The notes under the pieces were generated by a model. The model did no database searches and had not been told where the DNA came from. It was given only the letters and a program-made list of their open reading frames with translations. A DNA stretch of 64,000 bases, taken from positions 25,249,770 to 25,313,769 of the forward strand of contig OU862923.1 in the NCBI GenBank assembly GCA_917880885.1, written 5' to 3'. Made by a program: the position numbers and the translations under genes. Source of the DNA: Limnephilus marmoratus (lineage: Eukaryota > Arthropoda > Insecta > Trichoptera > Limnephilidae). Shown here piece by piece: positions 11,276 through 23,094 of this stretch (positions are counted from its first letter, which is position 1; every line of letters starts with the position of its first letter).

Positions 11276-13435
11276 AGGTAAAACACCCTATTTCTGACAC
11301 GTTAAGCTATCACTTTTTTTTCATGAATTTTAATATTTTTTTGTAAAATCAACCTTGTATTTCTGAAACGAAATTTTTAATTTTTGGAATCATTGTTCAA
11401 TTTCAAATAATGAAATCGCACTTTTTGGTAAATTTATTACCGTTAAATATTTAAAATCATTTAATATGTAACATGCTAGCAAAACACATATTTCTGACAT
11501 ACCAAAATCAATATGTTCCTATTGATTGACATGGCTGTTCGTATTTCTGACATACCAAAATCAATATGAATCCAGTATCCGACATACATGTTGATATTTC
11601 GATTCGTTGATGCAAATAAAATGCAAAGCCAGGTGGACAACATTTAAAGCAAAAATCAATATTTTGGAGTAACTTTATTAAATATTAAACATAAAATTAA
11701 AAAAAAAAAAACATTTTTATACAGGGATGAAAATTAATTAAAAGATTGTTATTTGGTATAAAACATCGCTTATATTATTTTTCCTTTGTTTTACGCCAAC
11801 AAGGAACTTAACCTTCTTCAGGCATTACATCTAAATTAAAATAGGTACAAGCATTATAATTAAAATAGGTATTTTCGTTCTCGCACGTTCATTGAAAGAA
11901 GTAGAAGGTTGATTGATAACAGGCCTCATTAAAAAAACTATTTTTAAATGGATTAAGGGTATTCCTGCTAACTAGATTCATTTTCAATGTTTTTTTGGTT
12001 TTCGTGTAGTATTTCCATATTATTTTCACTGTCTTCAAAGGGATATTCAAAATAGTTTCGTCATTCATATCAGCAATCTACTGAGGGTCTATACCTTAAC
12101 ACTATCAGAATTAATTTCCGATGACATATTCGAAATATCTAAATTCCCCGAAAAATTGTCTACAGTTACGGTCATAATTTTCCAAATATCAAATAATGCC
12201 TTGTACTCCGCAAGGCCCATCCAAACCTTGTGCGATTCACGAAATTCTTTTAAAACAGCAGAATAATAAGGGAATTGAATGAAATGAGGGGATATAACCG
12301 GTGATAGATTATTTTCTACCAAATGTAATGTTTCTTCCACTGCAATGCTCTCTGGAGTCACTGATTTTACACTTTCATTGAATAATGATGATTTTCATAA
12401 TTTTTCGTATGGTATGGCATCTGCATCAAAAGGAAAAAGACCACACACTCGAAAGTCATTTTTGAGGTGCGATTTCATATCCGTGTTATCTAGCGCGCTT
12501 TTTAAAATAAGCGCAAAATTTTAACGGCCTAAACACAGCAACATCCAGCGGTTGCAAGAAGTGTGTGGCGTTTGGGTACAAAACCACGAAAATAATTTGA
12601 TTTGCTTTGCAAAACTCACTAATATTCAGTGTTAAAAACATTAGTTCGGTAACATTATTTATTTAATCAAATTGTTACTCACAAACTCGCAAAACATTGC
12701 CAAATTTGCCTTTAAAATCATTAGAAAACTAGTTCTTAAATGGCCTGAATTTTATATTTAAAAATACCAAATAAATTAAATTACACTATCATTACAATAA
12801 CATTTTTTTAATTATTCGATTTGGTTGGGTATTTTGTCATCAAATCCAAAATATAGTTAATTATAAGAGAGGTCACGCAGCCGTTCTTCTTATGTCAGGA
12901 TTAAACCCCCCCAAATTACGATAAATATCAATTTCTGACATACCGGTCAGAAATATGAACATGATTTTTTGAAGGTGTATCATTTTCTGACATACATGTC
13001 AGAAATATGGTCACCCTATTAAAACAGGTACCTATTTCTGTCCGCTCAAAAATTGTCATAAATCAATTAAAATATATTATTTTCCGTTTAAAATGTACAA
13101 ATATGGTCAATACTCTATTGAAAAACACACAAAAACAATACATAAAACATTGGTGAACTGTGTCTTCACATTTTGTAAAATTTGGTTTACTCTTCGAAAA
13201 AGGTGAAAAAATGTGCAATGTCACAAAATCACCAAAATCATATACTAAATAATATTTTGGTTGAAATGGGTGTTAAATAGTCCTTAGACTAAACGTTGGT
13301 TAGAGGGAAAGGGGAACAAATTTCTCGATGCGCTAATATCAATATACGTAGGAATGTTACTTCAGTTGGTAAAATCGTAATTTGTGTTACATATGTCAGA
13401 AATCGGAGCAGGGTCAGAAATGTGGTGTTTTACCT
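11276..13435 (-). mobile_element. Degenerate pogo-like DNA transposon (2.16 kb)
   Basis: Terminal inverted repeats AGGTAAAACACC (11276 onward and its complement ending at 13435) are flanked by TA on both sides (11274-11275, 13436-13437), the Tc1/mariner-pogo target. Subterminal regions at both ends carry many TTTCTGAC or GTCAGAAA motifs. The interior encodes a broken pogo/jerky-type transposase on the minus strand. Confidence 0.75.
12089..12620 (-). pseudogene. Pogo/jerky-like transposase pseudogene
   Basis: Minus-strand translation from about 12620 gives FCKANQIIFVVLYPNATHFL followed by QPLDVAVFRPLK. This matches the block around the last catalytic acid in pogo, Tigger and jerky DDE_1 transposases (P.HATH.LQPLDV..F.PLK). 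After a frameshift a 90-residue open segment (12089-12361) corresponds to the variable C-terminal part. The upstream catalytic blocks are not recognisable. Function would be cut-and-paste transposition; this copy is dead. Confidence 0.65.
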
Positions 13436-13915
13436 TAATTAGGTTTATTAAGAACTCTTTAAAAATAACCGATGCATTCAAAATAATGGAGCAGATTCCG
13501 AAAATTGACAGATTGTAACTAAGCCAGAAGCCATGAAATTCAATCGGAGATTTGTTTCTTTCAAATAATATATGTACGTGAAGCGGTAGATCTTCCTTTG
13601 AGATAATAAACAGCGCAAATTCATTTGATATGAAACTAATGTGCAAAAGATTTCGCTGATTTTGATGTGGTTTTTTCAGTATCAATACTGTACTGCTGTG
13701 ATGAACCGGAATTACTTTTAATGGGGATAGAAGCTATTACGAAAACTTCAAGAGAAACTTACTTTTTAATGTTTTATTTTTTTGTGATAACTTTATCATC
13801 ACATAAAAATACATAACATGTCATAATAACAGACATTTGTATCATCACGCAAAGTCACGGTAGAGCATATTATAGCGGACAAAACAACTGAAAAACGTTA
13901 ATTCATGCGACCACC
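13436..13915. other. No recognised gene
   Basis: A 107-codon minus-strand frame lies at 13362-13685 but overlaps the transposon end, has no recognisable domain and no counterpart elsewhere. I treat it as chance. Confidence 0.4.
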
Positions 13916-13974
13916 TCACCTCACAATGAATTGAGATTCCGGGGCACCCAGACAGATATATATTTTTTTTTTTC

Positions 13975-14115
13975 CTTTAATAGAAAGACCTTTAGACAAG
14001 TATTCCCAGGTTACGAAAAATAATATCTGGAAACCTCTGGTAAGTGCGAATCCCTGACGGTAACCATCATTAAAAGCGGAAAATATTGCTTGTGCCATGA
14101 TGGACTTCTTAGCTA
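13975..14115 (-). repeat. SINE A, diverged fragment
   Basis: Matches the body of SINE A (ATTCCCAGGTTACGAA, GCGGAAAATATTGCTTGTGC, TGATGG) with a T-run just upstream on the plus strand. The head is degraded. Confidence 0.5.
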
Positions 14116-14344
14116 GCAAATGAATGAACCCACCTGAATGGAAACTTGACGAATTAACAAACTTACTTTTATAAACTTACCTGTGGGGAAAGGTGCGCAA
14201 AGTGCGGTGGTTCAAAAAATCAACTTGTTGTTTATGTCCTACAATGCATTTATAGTGTTTTTGGCATTTTCGGGTATTTTTTTATTATTTAATTTACCAT
14301 ATTTTAATTATAACATTTATAGAAGAAATGTATAAAATATAATA

Positions 14345-14900
14345 TAATAGATGTAGATCATTTTCCTAGTCCTCCTCATTAGGAGATCGTGTGTCAAGGG
14401 GAACTATATTGGGATAAGTTTTCAGTGACTTCGATAAGGTTTTTTCAGTGACTTCAATGACCATGTTTTTAATATATTAGTAATTTCTTTTTTCTGTGAG
14501 TTCTTTCAGCCAAGATTTTATGTTCTTAATGTAGCTATTTTTTGTTTTAATTTATTTGGTACTGCGTGGGAGTTTGTTATATAACTTTAATGCTAAAATA
14601 CAGAGTAATATTACACTTAGGTATAATTAGTATGTATATTTGCTTGGCTCTAGTTTTATGATTATGTGAGGCGTTTGACCCTGTACCTTTTTGGGATGAC
14701 GAGCTAGAAGATTTTTGGCATAGATTTTTTTATATACTTGGAACATCAAACTGTTTAAAATTTTCTGTTATTGACGTCCTTATGGGTAACTTTAATTTGG
14801 TATTTTTGGAATGCATGCATTGCATAACCAGTTTAATTTTAACGATTTGGCTTCAAATTTGTAACGTTATTACAATTTATACAAACTGAAAATAGAATAT
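14345..14900 (-). mobile_element. Non-LTR family J1, 3' fragment (copy 2)
   Basis: Minus-strand copy of J1. Shared sequence includes AAGTTATATAACAAACTCCC, AAATTAAAACAAAAAATAGC, AAGTC(A/G)CTGAAAA and GATCTCCTAATGAGGAGGA near the 3' end. The coding part is frameshifted and only the last 50 or so codons of ORF2 are recognisable. The downstream terminal hairpin of the other two copies is missing. Confidence 0.65.
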
Positions 14901-15695
14901 CTACTCGGCTAATACCGGGTACCTGATAAATGAATAAAAAAAGAGGCTTCTATATTATCAAAGTTTATTTATGACAAAGAATCATATTACCTTTAAACTG
15001 TGAGTATTTACTTGCTTAGGATACAGACAAATTACAATTTTATGTGTAGTGTGTAGGTGTTCAGAATTTTTCTACGTATTTCTTTACATAGATATTCGTA
15101 ATTTCTACAAGATTTCAAGGCTTATAAATTTCTTAAGCTACGCAAAACATGTCAGTGTTGCCTGTCTTCTGGGAGCGTGATGGTTTTGTAATTATTTTTC
15201 ATGCATTGCTTCCATTTTCTAAACTCCCGACTATCAGGCCGAATTATGAAACCACCGACACGGATAACTTTTTGAGTGTAAAGTTTACAATAATATTTCC
15301 GTAACTAAAAGCCTATTCGTTGGCATTTTAAGGCGAGTTTCCCCATTAAATGTACTGATTCAATTTTCTAATTGTTTTGGTTTGACATTGCTCATGTTTC
15401 TAAGAATTATCAGGCAAAGAGAAACAGTTTGACTTGAATGAATTCAATTAGATCCACTCTGTTAACAGTTTATCAGAAGCCCTTTAGTTTAATGAACGAG
15501 AACGGAAACGCTCTTTTGAAGGCAACTTGAATTAAATTAAAATAATTATAATGGGTCTCCGAAAGTAAATATTTGTTTTTTGTCATCACTTATTTTCCTA
15601 TTTATATTTGGACATAATGATATATATACACCTCCGGTAAACGTCTGCAGTTTAGCTGATTCTTTCTTATCCTTCTAAAAGTGGCAAATTCTTTT
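14901..15695. other. No recognised gene
   Basis: AT-rich, with no match to other repeats in the window and no sustained reading frame. Confidence 0.4.
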
Positions 15696-15699
15696 TTAA

Positions 15700-16419
15700 G
15701 AGCGTTTAACCAGCCAGCGGACGAAAATCCACATTTCGTCGAAAGTTGTTCTTACGATCGTGCAGGGCAGTTATAATGAGAAAGATTAATTATTCTTCGT
15801 ACCAGCTTTTTTAAATTATAACGCAATATCGAATTTATTTCAATCCAAATTAGCTTTAATTTATACCTTCATCCAAAGATGCTGAAATGCGTGATGATAA
15901 AACTATTAAAATAATGTACTTTTTGTAATTATTTTTTGATTATAAGTATTATCATTTTTCAATAATGTCTAAATTTAATAAGAATGTTAAAAAAATCTGA
16001 AATATATTAGTTTGTAAGTGCGCAAATAAATACACAAATGGACCAATTTTCGTCAAGAAACACATGTACGTACATATTTTTAAATTATTTTATTGAAACT
16101 AAAATTAAAATTCTAAAACATGCGTTTGCTAGATAATGTATTGATTTATTTTATTGCATGATTATATTATTTGAAATGGGTGTGGTATAATACAAAATCT
16201 TTTTTGAAAATTTAACAAATCTGCCAACGACCTATGGAATAACCTTATTATACTAAAAATTAAACATTTTTCTCAAAGTTTATTACATGCGAATGCTAGA
16301 TAAAAGAACAATCTTTCGAAATTCATTTATAATTTGTGGAAATTTTGTGGAAAAGAGTCAATACGTCTAAAATCTGATTTGAAAATGACATATTTCTGGT
16401 TTTCTCTGGTAATGCCCTC
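15700..16419 (+). mobile_element. TTAA-flanked non-autonomous transposon M, copy 2
   Basis: Bounded by TTAA at 15696-15699 and 16420-16423. Including TTAA, the ends TTAAGAGCGTTTAACCAG and the complement TTAAGAGGGCATTACCAG match at 14 of 18 positions. Non-coding, 720 bp. A TTAA target with imperfect inverted ends is the piggyBac signature, but the ends do not start with the usual CCC, so superfamily assignment is tentative. Confidence 0.7.
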
Positions 16420-16423
16420 TTAA

Positions 16424-17059
16424 CAATTTTTATAATTTTCATATCGAAAAGTCAAACGACTAAAATATATATGAACAAAATTTTGTAACGCTTGCTTGTA
16501 TCATCATCGACACGATGCTACTAAAAATAGATCAATATTCAACGAAAATACATCCATTTCTAAAATATTTCTTCCGTAAAAAGGTCTCTGGCCTTCGTAA
16601 AATCCGATGAAATGTGTATAAAAATGATAATATAAAAGTCCCATTGATTTACGGTCGTTCATATCGCTAAGTGGTTGTTTTGAAAACGAAGTTTATTATT
16701 ATGTATTTCTTTGCGGAAAAGTGAGTCGATAGATTTTTTCAGCGGGTATTTTAAAATAAAACAGATCGACCCCCCAGAGGTCGGATGCAAAGATGATTTA
16801 GTGTAAGTTTAAATAACGGCAGCATTAGGTTCACCGCCTTTTTCAATTTGAAGTTTGAATCAACTTAAATATGACAACTGTTGAAAAGAAACGCGGAATG
16901 TTTATTTTTGAAATGCCTTTAAAATATTCCATTATTTTTGGAACTTAGAGATCTGCATTCTATAACCATGTTTTCGTAGCATTTTATTTTATTTTCATAA
17001 AATATATCGATGCCCAGACTAAAAGCTGGTTTGGATTTTTTCGTAGTCATTGGTTCCAT
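16424..17059. other. No recognised gene
   Basis: Mostly AT-rich sequence with no repeat or coding signal that I can support. Confidence 0.4.
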
Positions 17060-17138
17060 CACACGACCTCCGCAATGCGCTCAGCTGCTATCAACTAACA
17101 AGTAAGTTAATAAATACTTGAATATTGATAGGAGTGAT
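17060..17138 (+). repeat. 70-bp minisatellite, separated first unit
   Basis: One unit of the array at 17604-17895 (CAACTAACAAGTAAGTTAAT and ACTTGAATATTGATAGGAG). It was split from the rest by the insertion at 17139-17592. Confidence 0.8.
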
Positions 17139-17592
17139 TGGAGGGGACCCCACCATTTTCCCGACGGCGTTATAAGGAAACATATGGTTTCCTCCTTCAC
17201 CGCACACGTCAAGACTCTTTTTTTTTTAACGAAGCTACATTTATTTGAACGACTCTAGACCCTCCAATGTCCATGCATACGGGGTTAGTAAGCAGTATGC
17301 AAGTACTTACATTAAAATTATACAAAAGATAAATAGAAGTAGCAGCCCGTGGAATAATTCTTCTGAAATAGGTAACATCAAAAAGAGATAATAGTGTCAG
17401 TAAAAGAAAGAGAAAAATAAAAATAACGGCTATGACCAGTCGAAGAAACCTTCTGTAAATAAAATAGTAATGAGGAAAAAACAGTTATATGATTATGTTA
17501 TAATGTACGTAATTACTACAATAGCGGAAAGAAAATAAAATATACCTATAAAACGAAAAGCCAGATAAAGTATTCCGTAGACCACCGGGCAT
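17139..17592 (+). mobile_element. Retroposon E with 11-bp TSD, copy 1
   Basis: Inserted into the minisatellite. The exact direct repeat ATAGGAGTGAT flanks it at 17128-17138 and 17593-17603. It starts with GGACCCCACCATTTTCCC-like sequence, has a T-run at 17218-17228 and contains GTTAGTAAGCAGTATGCAAG. A diverged inverted copy is at 62640-62965. The TSD length points to LINE-type target-primed integration. No coding sequence. Confidence 0.7.
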
Positions 17593-17603
17593 ATAGGAGT
17601 GAT

Positions 17604-17895
17604 AGGAGTGATGAATTTATGCGCTGAGCTACTCTCAACTAACAAGTAAGTTAATAAATACTTGAATATTGATAGGACTGATGACTGTATGCGCTAATTC
17701 GCTCTCAACTAACAAGTAAGTTAATAAATACTTGAATATTGATAGTAGTGAAGACTTTATGCGCTAAGCCGCTCTCAATTAACAATTAAGTTGTTAAATA
17801 CTTGAATATTGATAGTAGTGAAGACTTTATGCGCTGAGCCGCTCTCCACTAACAAGTAAGTTAATTTATACTTGAATATTGATAGGAATGATGAT
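17604..17895 (+). repeat. 70-bp minisatellite, four units
   Basis: The anchor AACAAGTAAG recurs at 17641, 17711, 17781 (AACAATTAAG) and 17851, giving an exact 70-bp period with point differences. With the separated unit at 17060-17138 the original array had about five units. Confidence 0.9.
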
Positions 17896-18287
17896 TTATT
17901 TTGCTGGATGGGAGTGAATCAGTGCGTTGTGCGGGTTTTGAACGGAACTATTGGCACTGCCGTACCAAACCACAGTGTCGCCAATGAGAGTCACTGTTGC
18001 AGTAGTAGTTGATACTACCTATTATAATACATCGAGATCTTTCTCACACATGATATGACCTTGATATGTTAGTGACTGTCTACGGAATGAATTGATGAAA
18101 ATTAGTTAGGCGAGCGGTTCAAAGCGTCGAGTTCCCACATAGTTGTTTAAAATTTTGTCATAGGCTGAAACTGGTCGAAATACTCGAAATGGTGCTAAAA
18201 TTGATCAAACTTGACGGGGATGCAAACAGCTAATCCTATTCCTTTCTTATAATTCGATCGATTACTTTTAGCTAAATAACTTCTTTG
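17896..18287. other. No recognised gene
   Basis: Less AT-rich than its surroundings near 17900-18000 but no repeat match and no coding frame. Confidence 0.35.
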
Positions 18288-18752
18288 GAGATATGATTTT
18301 AAATTTTCACGGTCAAAAGTATTTTTGTTATTTATTTTTGGGGTGTTATGCCGTGTTACGCTACCTCTTCCTTTAGCCAACGTTTCGTATAGCGTTACAG
18401 TGTCCATCATCAGGGCAGATGTGTAATTGTTATTGGTGAAATGTGAGCTTATGTACTTAGAAGCGATACCGTGTCGCCAACTCCATTCCACTACAAGCTG
18501 GTATTACAGTATACTTCACAATGGCTACACCAAAGCTAAACGCAAAAAAACCATTTTAAAGTTTAATGTAATACCACCTAGTAATGGAGTGGAGCTGGCG
18601 TCACGGTATCGTTTCTAAGTAGATAAGCACACATTTCACCACTATCAATTTTACACATCTGCCCAAATGATGGACACTGTAACGCTTTCCGAAACGATGC
18701 CTAAAGAAGGAGGTAGCGTAACACGGCATAACACCCCAAAAATAAATAACAA
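18288..18752. repeat. Foldback repeat 2 with hammerhead-like motifs
   Basis: Arms at about 18309-18500 and 18590-18752 are inverted copies that match closely along their length, around a short centre. On the minus strand the left arm carries CTGATGA (18407-18413) and GAAA (18383-18386); the right arm has a damaged core. Flanking GCC and GGC could form helix I and AC/GU a minimal helix III. Transcripts across the element would fold into long double-stranded RNA. Confidence 0.8.
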
Positions 18753-19285
18753 AAACAACTTATTTTGAAATTAAAATGTTTAGTTTTTAATGACAATAAT
18801 CGATTCGAAATAATCCTCGCCACTCTATGGTCGCAAAAAGACAGTAAATTTTCAAACATACGCTGTGTGCTGTATGTGTGTGTGTGTATTATAAATGAAG
18901 TATATCCTTCAGATGCTGAAACTGATGATGATGTCGTTATGATGATGATGAAAAAAATGTAGATGTCGTTAGTATAGTTACAGAAATAAGAAGTCTTGCT
19001 ATATATCTCAACAGATTGCAGTTAAGTACGATATTTGAGAGTACCATCTATCTTCGTTCGTGTATTATATACGATGACTGCCGGAGAGTAGGGCGAACGC
19101 CATCAGTCCGGCCGGCAGCCAGCAGCGGTAACTACTTAAACCGCCTCTACCCGAATTTCTACCGATTTCTTACATATCTCCCTTAAACAAGTTAAGTTTT
19201 AAAGCTTTTAAAAAAATATATGTTATTCTTAAAGATAATATCTAGACATTCCCCGCGCCGAAACGCAATTTATATAAACTTTTAA

Positions 19286-19655
19286 ACCAAGCCGTTATAT
19301 CCCCCCATATTTGCGTGTGTTCGATGTAAACTCAACGCGAAGATAATAACCCCTCCCAGAGAGATTGTAGGGCCAAATTCCTCCGATTTAGACAGAATTA
19401 CTGTTGCTACCCTGTACTACTCTGCTTGAATTGTTGTAATATTGTGTTTACGCAAGTATTTTACCCAATACAACTGTTATTTACCGTAGCCACTTGTTTC
19501 ACTGCCTCTCCCCTGCCCGTAGGATTTGAGCTTATTTCAGGGATACGCCACAAACGCCTCAGAGATCCTACCACCCCGATGATGGTGTCCCCCGCTCTGC
19601 TGACTATCCTGAGCTAGTCTGTCGGCAGAAGTTAGTCACCCCAGGTAGGTACCTA
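19286..19655 (+). repeat. Repeat G, copy 1 (about 350 bp)
   Basis: Aligns with 33674-33716 plus 34410-34765. Shared blocks include CCCCCCATATTTGCGTGT, ATATTGTGTTTACGCA, TTTTACCCAATA, CACGCCTCA-like sequence, AGATCCTACCACCC, CTCTGCTGACT and GAGCTAGTCTGTCGGCAGAA. It is non-coding. It could be an LTR or a non-autonomous element, but no TG...CA ends or TSD were found. Confidence 0.65.
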
Positions 19656-19682
19656 ACAATATTCTTGGACTCGAACCCAGGA

Positions 19683-19752
19683 TACATTAGTTCAGTTGGT
19701 AGAGTCGTTCCCCAGCAAGGCAAAGGTCGTGGGTTCGGCCCAGTTGTGCCAA
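19683..19752 (+). repeat. tRNA-like sequence
   Basis: Shows an A box (TTAGTTCAGTTGGTAGAG) and a B box (GGGTTCGGCCC) with near-tRNA spacing. The acceptor stem does not pair with the 3' end (GTTGTGCCA), so I read it as a tRNA-derived relic. Just upstream, TGGACTCGAACCC looks like a second B box on the other strand. Confidence 0.45.
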
Positions 19753-20449
19753 CATCTTTCTCTGATTTTTCTGTTTCCAGATTTTCGATTAAGTTTCGCT
19801 AATATTGTCATCATTTAATAAATAATTATTTTGTTAATGTATGCTTGTTGGTGTATTGAAACGACCCCTTTTGGATAACCTAGTAGCAAAACTATAATAT
19901 AACTCTAAAACCGTCACGAGAATTTGACTCAGCAAATGCTCACTTTGCTAAAGATCCCCGAGATATTCCCATATTGACTCCGCAAACATCCCGACTATGT
20001 TATTGCAGCGTAATATTATTTGAAAGAACAAACATTATTATACTATGTTACCACCAATAAACATAGAAGAAGCTAGAAAGATTCGTAGATCAACCTCGTT
20101 ATTTTTGTTATCGTGCGGAAAAGAGATCACCCTCCATTATATATTATTCTACTATATAGTGACATTTTTTTGTATGTACATAAACAAACATAGTCCTTAT
20201 TATTACAACTTGATTATTACCACAACATAATTTTCCACACGGTCAAAAAATTCTTGTATCAGCCAAAACACTCGAGCAGTGTGTTCTAGCCTCTTAAAAA
20301 AGAGTACAATATCTTCTACCTCTAAACTCATAAATGCGATTTTTTCAGCCTCCAATATCAATATTATGAGATGTCGCTATGTATGCTGCCAGTCTCGCTT
20401 TTGTGATTTGGATTATTTTGTTTAATTTACTGATGGTAGGGATATAATA
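19753..20449. other. No recognised gene
   Basis: Ordinary AT-rich sequence with one 61-codon shadow frame. Nothing supported. Confidence 0.4.
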
Positions 20450-21803
20450 CTGGCTGGACCAAAAAGAGTTACGAATTTTAAAACATTATTGTGGGCAAGG
20501 GACAGCGCGGACGGGGGCGCGGGTGGTGATGATCACTAGTTCGGTTCACTGAAATTTAGTCGCAATGGAGCGTGTCACGGGAGAATAGCATTTTGTGTTA
20601 AAAAAATTAAATGCCCATTTTAACCTAAATGGGCATGAAAATAAACAAAATTGTCGTTACTATGCACCAAAAAGTCCAAAATCAAAACATCTAACACCAG
20701 TTTGGGCGGCAATTTTATCCCGTGTAATCATCGGTCCTCTTATTCTTTGAAATCCAGCGAGGATAATTAGCGACCGTGAATTCGAACCGATATTTTCTAT
20801 CCGCAGGTGCATCAATTTGAAGGTTATAACACAAGGACGTGGTTTCAGCAAGATGGCGAGATGTGCCATACTTTTAACAAGTCAATTGCATTTGAAAACG
20901 AGATGTTACCAGGAAAAGTGTTATCGCGCCGAGGGGATATTCCATGATCTCCCAGGAATTCAGACTTAACTCCCCTTGGCTTCTTTCTACGGGGATACTT
21001 GAAAAGTCGGGTGTAGGTACAATAGCTTGTGTCGCTTTCCATAGAGAGAAATTGCCTTATTTTTAAACGCCCGGGGTCTCAAAGGTTGCCTATGATCCGT
21101 AGCTATTCGAAAACGTAAAAATAAATGAAATTGGTTTTCACTATTAGCCCGCTAAAATGGCCGGAAGTTTGAAAAAAAAATAGATTTCGTGATTTGGGAA
21201 AAAAATAAAACATAGGGTCCATATTTTATATTTTAAAGCAACATAATTTTTTTCAATAACCGCAGTAAAAATAACGCTTTTTTTTTAAATATTGGTGATG
21301 TGTTTGACAAATTGTAAAAGGAGAAAATAACACTTTTTATGGATAAAATCAGTATTTTTGTAGACTTACTTGTATTCATAAATTTGAATTTTTGTACATT
21401 TTTGTCAGCTATACACAGTTTTTAGTAACAAACAAATGTTAAAAGGTAAATTATTGAAAAAAAAAAATAATAACCATTTATAAAAATACATGTTTCGGTT
21501 CTTTTTCCGATTTCCAATGCATTTTAGCGAGCTAATAAATCATTTAAAAAATAAAATAAAATGCAGTTCTCATTTTATTTGTAAGACGCAACTTTTGAGA
21601 CCCCAGGCGTTTCTGAATTCATAAATTGAAATAATTGACACACCCAAGTGTATGTAGGGAAACCAACATAGATTGCCCAATCGAAAGAAATCATCATCCA
21701 AGAAATAGCTGCCATTCCACGCGCAAAGTGCAAGGGAGTTGTTGCAAATTTACGCTCTAGGTTCGACGAGTGTTTGCGTCGAGATGGGTTACACACATTA
21801 CAC
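20450..21803 (+). pseudogene. DDE_3/IS630-type transposase pseudogene, interrupted
   Basis: Plus-strand translation across frameshifts gives the conserved track of an insect Tc1/mariner-like transposase. A FGRQF..V.SSVL.FFEIQRG block (20695-20765) and VTVNSNRYF are followed by an ARWRDVPYF segment corresponding to QDGA.CHT (20850), a SPRNSDLTPLGFFLRGYLKS equivalent of PPRSPDLTPLDFFLWGYLK (20945-21010), and IAAIPRAK...VVANLRSRFDECL (21700-21780). The region between the last two blocks holds an unrelated MITE at 21065-21606, and the C-terminus is cut by another at 21804. The element is dead. Confidence 0.75.
21068..21603. mobile_element. MITE with 22-25 bp TIRs and nested inverted repeat
   Basis: Near-perfect inverted ends: CGCCCGGGGTCTCAAAGG (21068 onward) and the complement of CTTTTGAGACCCCAGGCG ending at 21603. 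A second inverted pair, ATTAGCCCGCTAAAATG (about 21143-21159) and its complement CATTTTAGCGAGCTAAT (about 21519-21535), sits inside. Non-coding and AT-rich, inserted in the transposase pseudogene. The flanks TTTAAA and TTT give no clear TSD. Confidence 0.75.
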
Positions 21804-22476
21804 AGGCCAATAAACGCTGATTCTGAATTGAATATATGTTTTATTTAATAATATTAATCGCAGAGTTTTAAAAAAAATATTAAACAGTCCATTTATAATC
21901 GGGTCGTGGAAACAAGACGTCAAGTTGGTAGTATTAAAATGTTTAGTGGTGACGTCACTGAACACCGTAAAGTCATTGTGTGGGAATGTAGATATGACAC
22001 AAGCCATCGTATTAACAACGTTTCATCTTATTCGTTTATTTACATATTGTTTATAGAGATTTAGTTGTTGTGTTTATTGGAACATTATTTATTGGAACAT
22101 TTATTATAAATAATTCAGTTTAAAAAATAAAGGTATCTCTTATTAGTTTATTATCTCTATTTTGGAAAATATTCAAAAACTACTGCACAAAAAAAATAGT
22201 AATGCTACTTCCAGGGAGAATACTTCGAACTCTGAATTTCAAAATGGCACCAGTTGAACAGCTGATGCCCGATCTTATAGTAACTTTTCGGGAATGATGA
22301 TGGCATACGATTCACTACACATACGGTGGTTTTCGGGGGATCTTCAAAAATTAAAACTTTGACAATTATTTTAAATATTAAAACTCACCCTAAAAAATAC
22401 AAAAAAATATGCAGTTATTAAAGTTAGAGAGGGTCATTATTCAATAAAAAATAATAATAAAATGCCTGGAGTTCCT
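21804..22476 (+). mobile_element. TA-flanked MITE C, copy 1 (5' end lost)
   Basis: Shares sequence with the copies at 48699-49370 and 54066-54703 over more than 600 bp: CCAATAAACG, GGTGACGTCAC, TATTCAAAAACTACTGCAC and ACATACGGTGGTTTTCGGGG. The 3' TIR CTGGAGTTCCT ends at 22476 before TA. The 5' TIR is absent, and the copy starts inside the transposase pseudogene. Confidence 0.75.
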
Positions 22477-22739
22477 TATTATGCGTGTGGTATGGTTCTG
22501 TATGGCGTGTACGTCTTGAAGGTATCTACATTGAATTTAATTACGGATAGAAGTTCGGTACAGTCGATCTCATTATTTAAAATTCTAAATAAAAAATATA
22601 TTTTAAATCAGCTACTACTCGCCTTTGTTGCAAAGTTTAAAATGTACGTTCATGTTTCAAATATACATGAAATAGGTAAAGTCGTTCTGAAGTTATGCCG
22701 TGACCAAGGGAAACAGGGATTCATTTTTATATAAATAGA

Positions 22740-23094
22740 TTACTCTCTCCATCCATCTCCCTGCACTTTCAAATCAAGAAAGCATCCCTCTACTTGTGGG
22801 AATTCTATCCAGTTCATTTCGCTTAAATCGTCTTTGAAATATTTTGCATATCTACTTTCCTCTTTCGCTTCAAACACCATTAGGAATCTAATCTATTTTT
22901 TTACATTTGCTCCACATAGAAGGCCCTGAGGAAATTTTGTGCTAAGTCTACTTATGTCTTTTCTTTACTAGTTGCACGTCACACAGCTGAAAATCAGGGT
23001 TAATATGAGAACTCAATTATGTACTGGTACCCTTTGTTCCAATCACTGACATTTTTTTACCAATTTGCAAATACGACACCAAGCACGGCTGAAC
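22740..23094. other. No recognised gene
   Basis: Mixed sequence. A short piece near 22910-22945 resembles the 3' end of repeat B but is too short to annotate. Confidence 0.35.

Noticed and set aside
10881..11300. Minus-strand 139-codon frame
   Set aside because: It crosses both arms of a foldback repeat and the edge of a transposon; no domain and no constraint expected.
13362..13685. 107-codon minus-strand frame
   Set aside because: It starts inside the pogo-like transposon end and has no recognisable domain.
17604..17895. CRISPR-like array with a regular period
   Set aside because: The whole 70-bp unit repeats with no unique spacers, and the context is eukaryotic; it is a minisatellite.
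19683..19752. Possible functional tRNA gene with intact boxes
   Set aside because: The acceptor stem ends are not complementary; treated as a tRNA-derived relic.
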